NCBI GenBank assembly: GCA_964017125.1 | Contig: OZ024903.1 | Location: forward strand, 86,254,747-86,318,746 | DNA length: 64,000 nucleotides | Origin: Flabesymbios commensalis | Taxonomy: Eukaryota > Annelida > Polychaeta > Terebellida > Flabelligeridae | Direction: 5' to 3' | In this document: positions 24,880 to 36,307 of the stretch, one piece after another | How positions within the stretch are numbered: position 1 is the stretch's first letter | Layout of the letters: the number at the start of each line of letters is the position of its first letter | Translations under genes and position numbers: made by a program | The notes under the pieces: generated by a model | What the model saw: only the letters and a program-made list of their open reading frames with translations | Told to the model about the DNA's origin: nothing | The model's database searches: none

Positions 24880-27270
24880 CAAGTCGATAAAATTAAAAAT
24901 GGCCGCCTATCAGCCATTATTCACCTCAACAGGCCTGATATTGCGGAATATCATGAAAACCGCTCCAGATAGCTACACCATTAATATCAAATAAATTGCA
25001 AGGTTTCAAAGGAGGATGCATCTTGACAAATTTCAAGTTGATAAAATTCAAAATGGCCGCCTATCGGCCATTATTCACCTCGACAGGCCTGATATTGTGG
25101 AATATCATGAAAACCACTCAAGATATCTACACCATTACTATAAAACAAATTGTAAGGTTTCAGGAGAGGATGCATTTTGAAAAAAATCAACTCGTCCAAG
25201 TTCAAAATGGCCCCCAATCGGCCATTATTCACTTTCACATGGCCGTTATTTGGTAAACCGTGCTAGATGGCTAGACCATTACTATAAAACAAAATGTGTG
25301 ATTTCAGGAGAGGATGCATCTTGAAAAAATTCGACTTGATAAAATTCAAAATGGCCGCTTATCGGCCATTATTCACTTTCACATGGCCGATATTTGGTCA
25401 ACCGTGCTAGATGGCTAGACCATTACTATAAAACGAAATGTGAGATTTCAGATGAGGATGCATCTTGAAAAAATTTGACTTGATCAAATTTAAAATGGCC
25501 GCCTTTTCGGCCATTATTCATTTTCACATGGCTGATATTTGGTAAACCGTGCTAGATGGCTAGACCATTACCTGATTACTATAAAACAAAGTGTGAGTTT
25601 TCGGGGGAGGATGCACCCTGAAAATTTTTAACTTACAAATTCAAAATGGCAGACAATCAGCATTATTTACCTCGATAGGCCCGATATCAGGTAAACCGTG
25701 CTAGATAGCTAGACCATTACTATAAAACAAAATGTGACGTTTCGAGAGAGGATACCTTTTAAAATTTTTCGACTCAATCGAATTCAAAATGGCCGCCTAT
25801 CGGCCACTATTTACTTTTACATTGCTGATAATTGGTAAACCGTGTTAGATAGCTGGACCATTACTATGAAACAAAATGTGAGATTACAAGAGAGGATGCA
25901 TCTTGAAAAAAATTGACTCGATCCAATTCAAAATGGCCGCCTATCGGCCATTATTCACTTTCACATAGCCGGTTTTTTGTAACCGTCTAGATGGCTAGAC
26001 CATTACTATAAAACAAAATGTGAGATTTCAGGAGAGGATGCATCTTGAAAATTTTTGACTTGATCAAATTCAAAATGGCCTCCTATCGGCCATTATTCAC
26101 TTTCACATGGGCGATATTTGGTAAACCGTGCTAGATGGCTAGACCATTACTATAGAATGAAATGTGAGATTTCAGATGAGGATGCATCTTGAAAAAATTT
26201 GACTTGATCAAATTTAAAATGGCCGCCTTTTCGGCCATTATTCATTTTCACATGGCTGATATTTGGTAAACCGTGCTAGATGGCTAGACCATTACCTGAT
26301 TACTATAAAACAAAGTGTGAGTTTTCGGGGGAGGATGCACCCTGAAAATTTTTAACTTACAAATTCAAAATGGCAGACAATCAGCATTATTTACCTCGAT
26401 AGGCCCGATATCAGGTAAACCGTGCTAGATAGCTAGACCATTACTATAAAACAAAATGTGACGTTTCGAGAGAGGATACCTTTTAAAATTTTTCGACTCA
26501 ATCGAATTCAAAATGGCCGCCTATCGGCCACTATTTACTTTTACATTGCTGATATTTGGTAAACCGTGTTAGATAGCTGGACCATTACTATGAAACAAAA
26601 TGTGAGATTACAAGAGAGGATGCATCTTGAAAAAATTTGACTCGATCCAATTCAAAATGGCCGCCTAACGGCCATTATTCACTTTCACATAGCCGGTTTT
26701 TTGTAACCGTCTAGATGGCTAGACCATTACTATAAAACAAAATGTGAGATTTCAGGAGAGGATGCATCTTGACAATTTTTGACTTGATCAAATTCAAAAT
26801 GGCCTCCTATCGGCCATTATTCACTTTCACATGGGCGATATTTGGTAAACCGTGCTAGATGGCTAGACCATTACTATAGAATGAAATGTGAGATTTCAGC
26901 TGAGCATGCATCTTGGAAAATTTCGACTTGATCAAATTCAAAATGGCCGCCTTTAGGCCATTATTCACTTTCACATGGCCGATATTTGGTAAACCGTGCT
27001 AGATAGCTAGACGATTACTATAGAATGAAATGTGAGATTTCAGCTGAGGATGCATCTTGAAAAATTCTGACTCGATCAAATTCAAAATGGCCCCTTATCG
27101 GCCATTATTTACTTTCACATGCCCAATATTTTGCAAACTGTTTTAGATGTTACTATAAAACAAAATTTGAGGTTTCGGGGGAGGATGCACCCTAAGTTTT
27201 TGACTAATTTATATCGAATTCAAAATGACCGTAAATCAGCTATTAGTTACCTCGATTGGCCTGATATCGG
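24880..27270 (+). repeat. Tandem array of about 17 monomers with a 724-bp duplication (copy B)
   Basis: Monomer cores lie near 24896, 25053, 25207, 25353, 25494, 25647, 25788, 25931, 26076, 26218, 26368, 26512, 26657, 26801, 26943, 27086 and 27231. The rare variants TGGCAGACAATCAG (25647, 26368) and GCCTTTTCGGCC (25494, 26218) each occur twice, 721-724 bp apart. The monomers between and after them repeat in the same order. Confidence 0.9.
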
Positions 27271-27570
27271 GTAAACCGTGCCAGATAGGTAGACCATTAC
27301 TGGGATACTGATTAGGATCATTAATTTCAATAGAGGTTTGCAATCTCTGACAGACTGTCTAGTTCTTATCTTACTCTTAGACTGGGCTTCTTAGACCTAG
27401 TTGTCTTGCGTCTTGATTTTTGACTAGGACTACATTAATAACCCTACACAAAATTGCTTAAATCAAATTCTAATTCGGAGCGGGAGCTCCTGGACTTATG
27501 TAGTCTTGTTATAATGGATTTGACCTAGGATACTAAAATGTCAGATCTGTGTTAAATTTTACTCTTGGAA

Positions 27571-27879
27571 ATGAAATGAATCGGGCTTTAGGCCACCTTT
27601 GTGCACATATAGGCTAAACTGGGCCAGGAGAACCTCCTGAGGATGGTGAGATGATTGAGATGACACTGTCCTCCAGACAGAGGATTCGAAATTCGAGCCC
27701 TGGCGGTCTGAGGCCGAGCACGCTACCTCTAGGTCACGGAGGCTCCCCACAATACTGACTTTCACACGTGGATGGGGAAGAAACATTTTTTGTTTCTTTA
27801 ACCGCCGAGACTGGGAACAGAACCCCGAACTCTGGCGTGAAAGGCAGCGGTGCTAACCACTACCCTAGGGCCCCCGCCC
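27571..27879 (-). mobile_element. Full-length two-headed tRNA-type SINE
   Basis: Perfect 14-bp target duplication TTTTACTCTTGGAA at 27557-27570 and 27880-27893 defines the unit. Read on the minus strand, the first head contains TAGTGGTTAGCACCGCTGCC (A-box region) and GGGGTTCTGTTCCC (B-box-like), resembling a tRNA-Asp or -Val gene. After a spacer comes a second head, GTGACCTAGAGGTAGCG and GGGCTCGAATTTCGAATCC. The body contains CCCAGTTTAGCCTATATGTG and the 3' end is CCCGATTCATTTCAT with no long poly-A. Copies at 40.1 and 62.4 kb contain only the second head and body. The 75- and 92-codon frames across it are not genes. Confidence 0.8.
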
Positions 27880-27893
27880 TTTTACTCTTGGAA

Positions 27894-30240
27894 CTTAGTG
27901 CGAAACGATTGCAATTGCCACGTTTCGACCTGCCTTCAGCAGATCTTGATCACGCCACCCTTGCGACACAATTAATGTGGTCTTTTAATATAGGTGGCTG
28001 CACAGGGGAGGTTCATTTGTATACAAAATGTCATTTTTGTGAATGACCAAGTGGCCTCGCATAGGAGGCTGGCTGCTCCTAAGAGAGGGTGCTCACAGCA
28101 GGTTCTACTCACTACTGTATCGCCAATTATATTGCTATATTCACACTTTATAAAGCCATATTCTGACATTATATGCTGATGTTCAATACAATATCTCCAC
28201 ATATAATTTCATTACCAGAACTCACACTGTCATATACAGTTTAAAAAAATGTCATACATCGACTAGTTAATATCATATATATACAGTATAATAGCATGTT
28301 GTGGGAAATTAGTATCATATTATCATATTTTAATACTATAACTCCATATTCTGAAAATATAGCATCCTATTGTGACATGCCATAACATGAAATTTCAACG
28401 GTTAAGACGAGATTTTACCATTATATAGCGACATTATAATGGCATGTGCCTACATTGTGATGCCATATTTTAACATTTGATTGTAACTTTATGGTTGTAT
28501 AATATAGTTACTGTACCATACATGCATGTAGATCTTCTGACATACTGTATCATCCTGATACATTCATGACATGTCGTGGCACAGATCTGTTAACTTTACT
28601 CATATGCTATTTATTAGGCAAGATGAAGCGGACATCTCACAGCAAATATGTTTATATCTTCATCAGCTAGCGTTGTTGATATGAGTAATGTCATCAATCA
28701 ATTCATTTATTCAAGCGTTGAAAATGGCAGATTTAAATTAAAAGAAGAGGAGCAATGTGTTATCAAACTGTACCAACCCTTTATCATCCACTGCTGTAGA
28801 AGTCAATTCACTTCCATGGTAAAAAGCAAACTGTAACTGATACAGAGGGAGCGGCGCCCTCTCCTCAGTGTCCCCCCTCCCCCCCCCCCCCAAAAAAAAA
28901 ATCCCTACTAATTTGGGCTTTTACAAGCTCCAGAAAGCACCATCCAAGCCTTAGATTTTGACATTTTTTCTGAAGGAGCATGACCCCGGACCCCTGTGAA
29001 GCACATAAGAGGATGTATGTGCCAGCTGTGGTGTGTATTAGAAAATATAGTAAACAAATTGGCTTCAATTGCTGAATCAACCACTGCCCATCCCAATGAG
29101 ATGCAGATAGTTAATGCCTACTTTATGCCCAGAGCTATGTCTACTTGTATGTCTACTGCAAGCAAATGTAATAATTCGCGGTGTGGTTGTGCTAGACGTC
29201 AGATGGGTTGTTCCTAATTGCTAATTGGATAATATGGTTCATTCAAACATGAGAGTTCGATGTTTTACTGAATTGCCAACATTCTTATATGTTATTTCTG
29301 TGTATGTTACATGTCAAAAGCACGGTATCGTGTTTCATACTTGAAGTGACAAACTATGAGCCACTAGTTTTTCATATTTTATTGGTTTGTTTAGGACAAT
29401 CGGCATTAAAATGCATTTGTTTTAAAATTAAAAGTATATATATTTATGATAATTATGTATACTTATCAGGTCTCCCTAACTTTATTTGTTTGCATCTATT
29501 TCACATGTATTTTCATACATATTATGCATTCTACCAGGTGTTATGTGTTATGTACTCTCGAGTTTAATAATATTATTTTGATTGCACAGTATATGGTATA
29601 TCACAGCTAAGTAGTATCCTGCATATTTCATTTAACTATCACCCTAAAATATTGGTTCTAAAAATAGGCTGATCCTTGATCAATTGCAAAGATTTTACTT
29701 GTATAGGGAAAGCATTCGGTTTAACTGTTCACCGTTCACTAATTTCTCGTTGTGATCAATAACTTAACAAATGTGCTTCATTTAATTATAAGCTACATTT
29801 TAAATGATACTGTGCATATATCTGGTGCATTCCGTGTCATATTTAAAACGTTTTGTTTAATTGAAATAAATTAATTTATACTCACGGGATTAATTTGTTT
29901 GCGGTTTCGTAATAAATCTTATTTTGCCCCTTAAAAACTCATGCACACACCTGCAAGCCGACAACCGGGTGCTAGTTATGCCCAGAGGTCCCATAGATAT
30001 ACTAAAAAAGGTTTTAGGTATGCACGCTCAAGTGGTGACGAAACCCTCCTGGGCCAACTCTGGCCAACTGACTGTTGGGGAATGGTTACTGAACAAAATT
30101 ATACCACTCTAGTAACGGTTAAAATAAATGATAGTTTTTGGTATATTGTTGGCGCCATCATTGTTTACACAAATAATATCAAAATTATCCCATCGCAAAT
30201 AGTTTTAACAGATTAAAATATGAGTGAAATAAATAATCAA
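27894..30240. other. Intergenic, nothing firmly recognised
   Basis: AT-rich. 28120-28560 is full of loosely repeated CATATT/GACATTATA words. Frames at 28648-28836 and 28996-29217 (the latter ending in a small Cys-rich stretch, CNNSRCGCARRQMGC) could be transposon scraps, but I cannot support a family. A C-rich then A-rich run lies at 28875-28900. Confidence 0.4.
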
Positions 30241-31400
30241 AAAAGTGTTGAACTACGTGATTTTTCGTTATTTTTGGACGGTCATCTTGGATTACATACA
30301 CAGATATTACAATTTAGCAATCGAACATTATAGGTTTAACTCTTTAAACGTACATTAAAAGCCAATCTATGATAAATTATATATTTAATGATATTTCGGT
30401 GATTTTGATGGAGCTCATTTTTGAAATTCTGCTATATTGAAAATCACGTACTTTCAGATCAGGTGATAACTACTGGCTGATTTTTATCTGGGTTTTTTTT
30501 TGCGGCCATTTGAGATATTGTAACTTACCGATGGAAGGTAGATTTAATTGATTCACCGGCCATAAAATGTACGATTAGCCACTCTAGGTAATTTGAATGC
30601 CATCATATGACCAATTATGTTTTTCAAAATACCGAAAGGTAGTTTTGATGGCGATCATTTTGAAAATCTGCAATATTAACAATTTCGTCCATACAAATCA
30701 CGTGCTAACAGACTGATTCAGGAGAGTTGTTCGAGCAAAATGATTTAAACCACTCATGGAGAATCCTGGAGGTGCACGTTAACCCCACTGGACTCATGGA
30801 CTAGGTTATTTTGTTCGATTATATTGACAGACATCTTCGATTTTATGTGAACTATAACTCAGAAGACATTGTGTACGCTTATCTTTTGTCAAATCTCTAT
30901 TTAAGATCCATCACTGTTTTCCTTGGTTGCTACGAGTCGTTCGCGTGTTAAAATATGAAATTGTTCGTTATTTTTGGCCAATTATGTATTTCAGGAGATT
31001 CGATAGTTTTGATATAATGGCGAAAATCGGCTATATTGGCAACTAATTTGTCCCCATAGATCACGTGCTAACAGGCTGATTTTGCTTCAGTGAAGGTGAT
31101 TGAAAAGAGTGACACCACGCATGTAGGGGATGCACCGTAACCCCTGTGGACTCTCTCTCATACTTGATGTCCCACAGTGACCAACTAGCGCATTTTAGTC
31201 CATTACAATTGGAGGCCTTTTCGTAGTTTAAGTGACCTATATATTGGACAAACCTCGGACGTCTTTCTTTGGTTAAACCTTTAATCAGGACTAGAAAACA
31301 CCTACAAGCGACCAGGTAGTGTTATTTCTGATTTTTTTCCCTTGGCCGCTATGAGTCGTTTTAATAGTTTTGATGGCCATTTTGAAAAATGGCTGTTGCA
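30241..31400 (+). repeat. Degenerate tandem repeat, period about 360 bp
   Basis: The word TTTTGATGG or TTTTGATAT followed by a GGCTATATTG-like phrase recurs at about 30402, 30642, 31006 and 31366. ATCACGTGCTAACAG follows at about 30697 and 31064; CGTTATTTTTGG occurs at 30267 and 30963. Two 360-364-bp units plus partial units can be recognised. Non-coding. Confidence 0.6.
31152..31185 (-). pseudogene. 34-bp perfect echo of the fucosyltransferase gene
   Basis: Identical over 34 bp to 34193-34226 inside the fucosyltransferase coding exon, same orientation. On the minus strand it can encode LVGHCGTSSMRE, matching the conserved region before the donor-binding part of that enzyme. Similarity fades on both sides (a further TTTAGTC match lies downstream at 31195 against 34241). 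It may be the remnant of an older gene copy or a templated insertion; no larger gene remnant is visible. Confidence 0.6.
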
Positions 31401-31595
31401 CCATTTTGCCCGGGTTGTCAACATTCCACCTAGTTATATATATCATAGTAAAATATGACACATATTGGCTATAATACTCAAATTCAAGTACGGATATGAA
31501 TGTATACAGGGTTATAGGACAGGCTCTGGACTATTATGGGCGTCATAACATTAATGGCGTCTCTGTGTTATTTACAATTCCAGTCATTTAAACGT

Positions 31596-31691
31596 CCCAG
31601 GAAACACAAAACATTTGTATATTGGCTACAACGACTTCTACGTTGGTCCAACAGTGTATAGATGTCATACAAATGCTTTGCATTTGCTGGG
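31596..31691. mobile_element. Short palindromic MITE
   Basis: CCCAGGAAACACAAAACATT on the left is mirrored by AATGCTTTGCATTTGCTGGG on the right; the centre has CTACGTTGGTCCAACAG. Same family vocabulary as 7354-7441. Confidence 0.6.
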
Positions 31692-31954
31692 GTAGCATAT
31701 GATGGACCATAATTATGTTTCCCAGCTAGCTGTGCTTGTATAATGTCCCTGGTGTTTATTGTTAAACATACAATACGTGCATGCATAATTATATAATTAT
31801 ATTATTAGGCATACAACAGATATAATGAGACCTGTTTATCTGTACTGGAGGTGAATCACTCGTTGTATACTATATACAAAGATGTTGTTTGTCAACTGGT
31901 GGTTTGTGGTTGTAGTACAAAGCAGCAGCATACATTCGTGTGGAAGCTCATTAG

Positions 31955-32016
31955 AGTAAGTCATCAACACTGGGTCAATGTTGGGCCACCGTCTGCGACG
32001 CTGAACCCACATCAGG
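31955..32016. mobile_element. Partial short palindromic MITE
   Basis: ACTGGGTCAATGTTGGGCCA and GTCTGCGACGCTGAACCC belong to the GTTGGCCCAA family; the TIR element that begins at 32018 cuts it. ACCCAACAATGG just beyond that element's other end may be its continuation. Confidence 0.5.
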
Positions 32017-32017
32017 T

Positions 32018-32932
32018 GGGGGCTGACCGCATATTAAAGTACGTACTTCCTTTGAAGTACGTACTTAGATTGAGGTATGTCCGTACTTCGATCTAAGTAC
32101 ACCCTGAGCTTCATTTATTTTATTACTCCTTTGCAACTTAAGATGTTATTGGTTGAATGGTTTATTTCTGAAAATTGATAATCAAGCTAATAAATTATTC
32201 ATAAGAGGAACTTCCAATTATTTTCTGTTTAACTGAATATAGCCAAGACTTTTGCAACAGGCTGAATTTTTTTTTCATCCCTTTGTCCTGGAATTGTTGA
32301 GCATTTGCCAGCTATCAGAAATAGTTTACTTGAAAGTGCACATTTCATTGTACAACATGTATTTTATCAAAACTGTTTTTCATGTTTGAAAAATTATATA
32401 TTTAACATTATATCTGTTCCACTGAGGGCGTACTAATATTGAAGTTCAGGGCGTACTTTAAAGGAAGTACGTACTTAAATGGAAGTACGGACCATGAGGC
32501 ATGTGACTCTATGGCAGAACTTTAATAGCACATTCCTCATTTTCCAGACATAGGACTGCTCTATAAATTGGTGATTTAATATTTCAAACTATTTTTTCTA
32601 AAGTCCATTTTTATTTCTTTTAGTTGGCAATAGATATTATCTACTTCAAATTGATAAATATTTACCTCTTGTTGCACTCTCAGCTTCACAGTTGAAAGCA
32701 TGGCCTCTAACAAAGTCAGAACTCCTGTAAATTTAGTAGCCTGATTATCATTGGACAGACTCTGACTATTGGACCAATGAAATAATGTGTTGCAAATGAA
32801 TGGGGACACAACAAGTGAGTGCCCTATCAAGCCAAAATGAGGCTGCAGGTGTACTTAGATCGACGTATTGCACATCTCAATGGAGGTACGTACTTCAAAC
32901 GAAGTACGTACTTTAATCTGCGGTCGGCCCCC
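32018..32932. mobile_element. TIR element with AAGTACGTACTT palindromes
   Basis: Arms of about 88 bp: 32018-32103 begins GGGGGCTGACCGCA, and 32848-32932 is its imperfect reverse complement ending TGCGGTCGGCCCCC. The 12-bp palindrome AAGTACGTACTT occurs at 32037, 32055, 32465 and 32902, with near-matches at 32091 and 32886. An extra internal motif cluster lies at 32441-32490. The core has no coding capacity; a minus-strand 84-codon frame there has no motif. No clear target duplication. Confidence 0.7.
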
Positions 32933-33019
32933 ATGACCCAACAATGGTTAAATGTCTTTTCTTTGTTGGTTTGTAACAAATTTGTACCAAAGCTTGGCAC
33001 TGTAAGCGAACTATAGTAA

Positions 33020-33632
33020 GATACACTGTCATCACCTAAATTACAAAATAAAGGCGGTTACACTTCGTTATTTCAAATAATATAATAATAGGTGATGTTT
33101 TGAAATAGAATGTCAGATGTTTATGTCATATATATATGCTACGTTTATATATACATGCAGTCGCAGTAGGCTTAATAATATGTTACTCCTCTAAGTTACT
33201 GTCAGATTACGTAGGCCGAATGATGGTGCTACCCGATCTCGGATATATATGCTGGGAAATAGAAGTGTCAGACAAATTAGTTGAATATTCAGCTGATGTC
33301 AGATGTGTGTTAGGCAACTTGAAATAAAAACCGTGGGGGGGGGGGACTTTGTAATAATCCGCTCTTCTAATTGACCGGAAAAAATGTGGGCGTGATGCTG
33401 CTTTGAAAAAAATAATTGGGCTTGGGTATAGCTCAACTGCCTCCAGTAGAGAACTGTAATGCCTATCGCTAATAAAAAAAATTGGCAGAGGAAAACGCAA
33501 AACAAGATAATTTGGCGCGAACAAACGATGCAGAAAATAATCTGTCAGAAAAAAAATATATTTTAGCCACATCCCTCCCTCCCCCACATGGTATTGTAAT
33601 TGTCGTTTAGTTAGGGAGACAGATGTGTAACG
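33020..33632. other. 3' flank of the fucosyltransferase gene
   Basis: Contains a G run at 33337-33345 and purine-rich tracts (GAAAAAAA words) that produce a long minus-strand frame at 33207-33587 with biased composition (Phe, Arg, Pro); I regard it as non-coding. I see no convincing AATAAA on the minus strand close to the stop codon. Confidence 0.45.
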
Positions 33633-34871
33633 TTAAATCTTTTTCAGTCTAAAATTATGTTTGGTAATATCTGAGACGCCAAGTGCTTGTAAATAGAGAG
33701 GCGCGTCTTCACTTCTTGTTGCTGGATACTCCCATACTTCAGGCTTCACCGACCTTTTTTTTCCTGCAGATATGAGAAAATCACATAAATCTGATTGGTG
33801 CGTCCTTATGCTTGTCTGGTAACAAATATATCTGTATTTCCAAGAAAAGAAGCTTCGGTATAATGTGTCATTTGAATTCACTTTGAAAATATATTTGGCC
33901 AGTTCTTGGGGAGAAGAGAAATCTTCAACATCTATGTAAGATCCATTCGGTAAAATTGTACGGTATGTTTCTAATGCACCATAGACTATGGGAACCAGAC
34001 CAATGCTCAAGGTCCTCCACAGTTTCTCAGTTATATATTCTCCATTTAATGTGTTTTCAAACGCAAGATAAAATTTGTATTTCTGTAAGAAATCCCCAAC
34101 TTTACATGTGTATGCTCGTGGACATATTGTGTTATTGCCACATTCACCATAGACGTCTACAGGAATATGCTGCATTAATTCTCTGACATAATTCTCTCTC
34201 ATACTTGATGTCCCACAGTGACCAACAAGCCATGACACAAGTTTAGTCTTATTCTTGACAATATCATCAATCTGCTTACTGACAGTGACTGGGCTTAACT
34301 TCATCTCTTCACACTTACCATAGGGTAGATAAAAATCAGCACGAATGGAGTACGTCATTGTATAATTAAATATGTTTTGAAATTTCCTATTCCTCTTCAT
34401 ATTACTTTTATCACGATATGCTGCTTCCCAACCCCTAAACATCCATATTTGTCCAGCGGGCCGATAACCAAAGAAGGCTTCAGCAAATCCCCCTCCTGAA
34501 AAGATCACAACATCACTTATATTGTAAAGACGTATTTGGTTATGCATTATTATACACTTGTCGCTAATTGATTTATTCTTCATTTTCTTCTCAGATGTCG
34601 ATGCAGAAAGATACAAAATTTTAAGTGTTTTGTTTTCTCTCCTATCTGACATAACACTATTCACGTGATCGTGCTTGACATGTAGGTGTGGTAGTAGTGT
34701 TTTCTTATCTCTCCTATTTGACATAACATTATTCTCGTAATCGTGCTTGACATGTAGGTGTGGTAGTGGCGGTAGAGAAAAAAATGGAGAGAGTTCTTCC
34801 AAGTTTATCCAAACAGCGAGAGCACTGGCCGCCAACACAAACAAGAGTTTCAAACATTTCTGCTTTTGCAT
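33633..34871 (-). CDS. Alpha-1,3-fucosyltransferase (GT10 family)
   Basis: Golgi type II membrane enzyme expected to transfer fucose from GDP-fucose to glycans. Using the Met at 34871 gives 412 residues, usual for the family: a six-residue tail, a membrane anchor at about 7-23 (LLFVLAASALAVWI), a stem at about 25-85 holding two tandem 24-residue copies of LPHLHVKHD...MS.RR..KTL (36-59 and 60-83), the N-terminal half with FRGWEA and FNYTMTYSIRADFYLPYG, then VSWLVGHCGTSSMREN (212-227), VDVYGECG, and the GT10 hallmark FENTLNGEYITEKLW (271-285) with the following GLVPIVYG. The frame is open upstream for 43 codons, but a TTTGCAG acceptor at 34887-34893 and the anchor position favour the inner Met. 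One uninterrupted coding exon, with no stops or frame changes. The exact acceptor specificity cannot be read from sequence. Confidence 0.92.
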   Translation of the reverse strand: MQKQKCLKLLFVLAASALAVWINLEELSPFFSLPPLPHLHVKHDYENNVMSNRRDKKTLLPHLHVKHDHVNSVMSDRRENKTLKILYLSASTSEKKMKNKSISDKCIIMHNQIRLYNISDVVIFSGGGFAEAFFGYRPAGQIWMFRGWEAAYRDKSNMKRNRKFQNIFNYTMTYSIRADFYLPYGKCEEMKLSPVTVSKQIDDIVKNKTKLVSWLVGHCGTSSMRENYVRELMQHIPVDVYGECGNNTICPRAYTCKVGDFLQKYKFYLAFENTLNGEYITEKLWRTLSIGLVPIVYGALETYRTILPNGSYIDVEDFSSPQELAKYIFKVNSNDTLYRSFFSWKYRYICYQTSIRTHQSDLCDFLISAGKKRSVKPEVWEYPATRSEDAPLYLQALGVSDITKHNFRLKKI

Positions 34872-34886
34872 TGTTCCGTCCAATAT

Positions 34887-34893
34887 CTGCAAA
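34887..34893 (-). other. Probable 3' splice acceptor before the FucT coding exon
   Basis: On the minus strand TTTTGCAG precedes ATATTGGACGGAACA and the ATG at 34871. A non-coding first exon upstream, joined here, would remove the N-terminal extension that lacks family resemblance. Inference from the consensus only. Confidence 0.5.
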
Positions 34894-35808
34894 ACATTTT
34901 GGAAATTGTTATTAATATATCTTTTGACAGAGCAGATAATTTTTGCTACAACATTGCACAACCATGCCATAATATATATATTATATAATGCGAAGAACAT
35001 AATATATTAGCACATTTATGCATTATATAACTTCGATCAATTACATAATCTGATAACTATATTTTGTTATCTATATGAAGAACAAACACCTCACAGAAAG
35101 GTCTGAATAGAAATGTTACCTTCATTAATCTCACTACTTGGTATCCTCAGCTTCGTAAATGAGAGCAGATAATAGGTGTCCACCTTTACTACCTTTATTT
35201 GGTTCGTATTATTACTAATGACATGTACGCCCAAGGGGGCTGGGTGAATCTACTACACGTATGTCAATATAAATATTTTTTCTATATCTCACTATGCTAC
35301 TTCCACATTCGGGAACTTCTCCAAATACAGTACATTGTATCCAACGGGATCGCTGACTGTCATTATTCTCACTTAAGTACCACAGCCTATTTAGTTATAC
35401 ATGGGTAGAGTCGCACATAGGCATCTCACACAACATAAAATAAGCGATGTAGAGCTGTAGAGCCGTATAATGTGACCACACGTATTTATGTGACCAGTTT
35501 TACAGTATACGTATGTTTACATTGTACGATCACAGCGAAAAACATAAAATGTAACCCGAAATAACGTATGGTTAACGATCATTCTATTGTACGTAATGCA
35601 CATGAGAGGAAAACAGTCAAGCATATTAAAAAAATATAATATGCCCACTGGGCACACGGCGTTTTACGACGTTGAATTAATGTCATTGACGTTGATGCAA
35701 CGTCGTAAGTCAGGTAAATACTGCAGCATGTCGCGTCGGAGCTCGCGAGTTTACCCCCCGCTCTTCAAGAAAAAAAAAATATTCCCCCTCACCACTCGTA
35801 AAGATTCA
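34894..35808. other. Upstream flank of the fucosyltransferase gene
   Basis: AT-rich with TATATATTATATA words at 34970-34990. The promoter and first exon of the gene may lie here but no decisive signal is visible. 35643-35715 holds GCCCACTGGGCACACGGCGT and paired ACGACGTTGA/CAACGTCGT words, a likely short palindromic MITE. Confidence 0.4.

Positions 35809-36307
<499 letters not shown>

Larger units (their letters stand above)
24224..27508 (-). mobile_element. Helentron-like (HINE/pearl-type) element, copy B
   Basis: Same structure and ends as copy A, 728 bp longer (3285 against 2557 bp). The excess is explained by an internal duplication of five monomers. A T precedes the first base and a T follows the last, again consistent with T-T insertion. 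The two copies are close in sequence by eye, so activity was comparatively recent. No coding capacity, so movement would need proteins from elsewhere. Confidence 0.6.

Noticed and set aside
21448-25256. Several 61-86-codon frames with related peptides
   Set aside because: They are reading frames through the tandem monomers; period is not a multiple of three and frames do not persist.
27571-27879. Two genuine tRNA genes on the minus strand
   Set aside because: Both heads have decayed acceptor stems, lie inside one retroposed unit with a target duplication, and recur as SINE copies elsewhere.
28996-29217. Small Cys-rich peptide, possibly a transposon C-terminus
   Set aside because: CNNSRCGCARRQMGC is suggestive of the Cys-rich tails in transposon proteins, but nothing upstream matches the Academ-like family.
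33207-33587. 126-codon minus-strand frame downstream of the fucosyltransferase
   Set aside because: Composition-biased translation of purine-rich tracts, no domain, no conserved motif.
34872-35000. Upstream Met of the fucosyltransferase frame as the true start
   Set aside because: The 43 extra residues do not resemble the family, would place the anchor unusually deep, and a splice acceptor lies between them and the inner Met.
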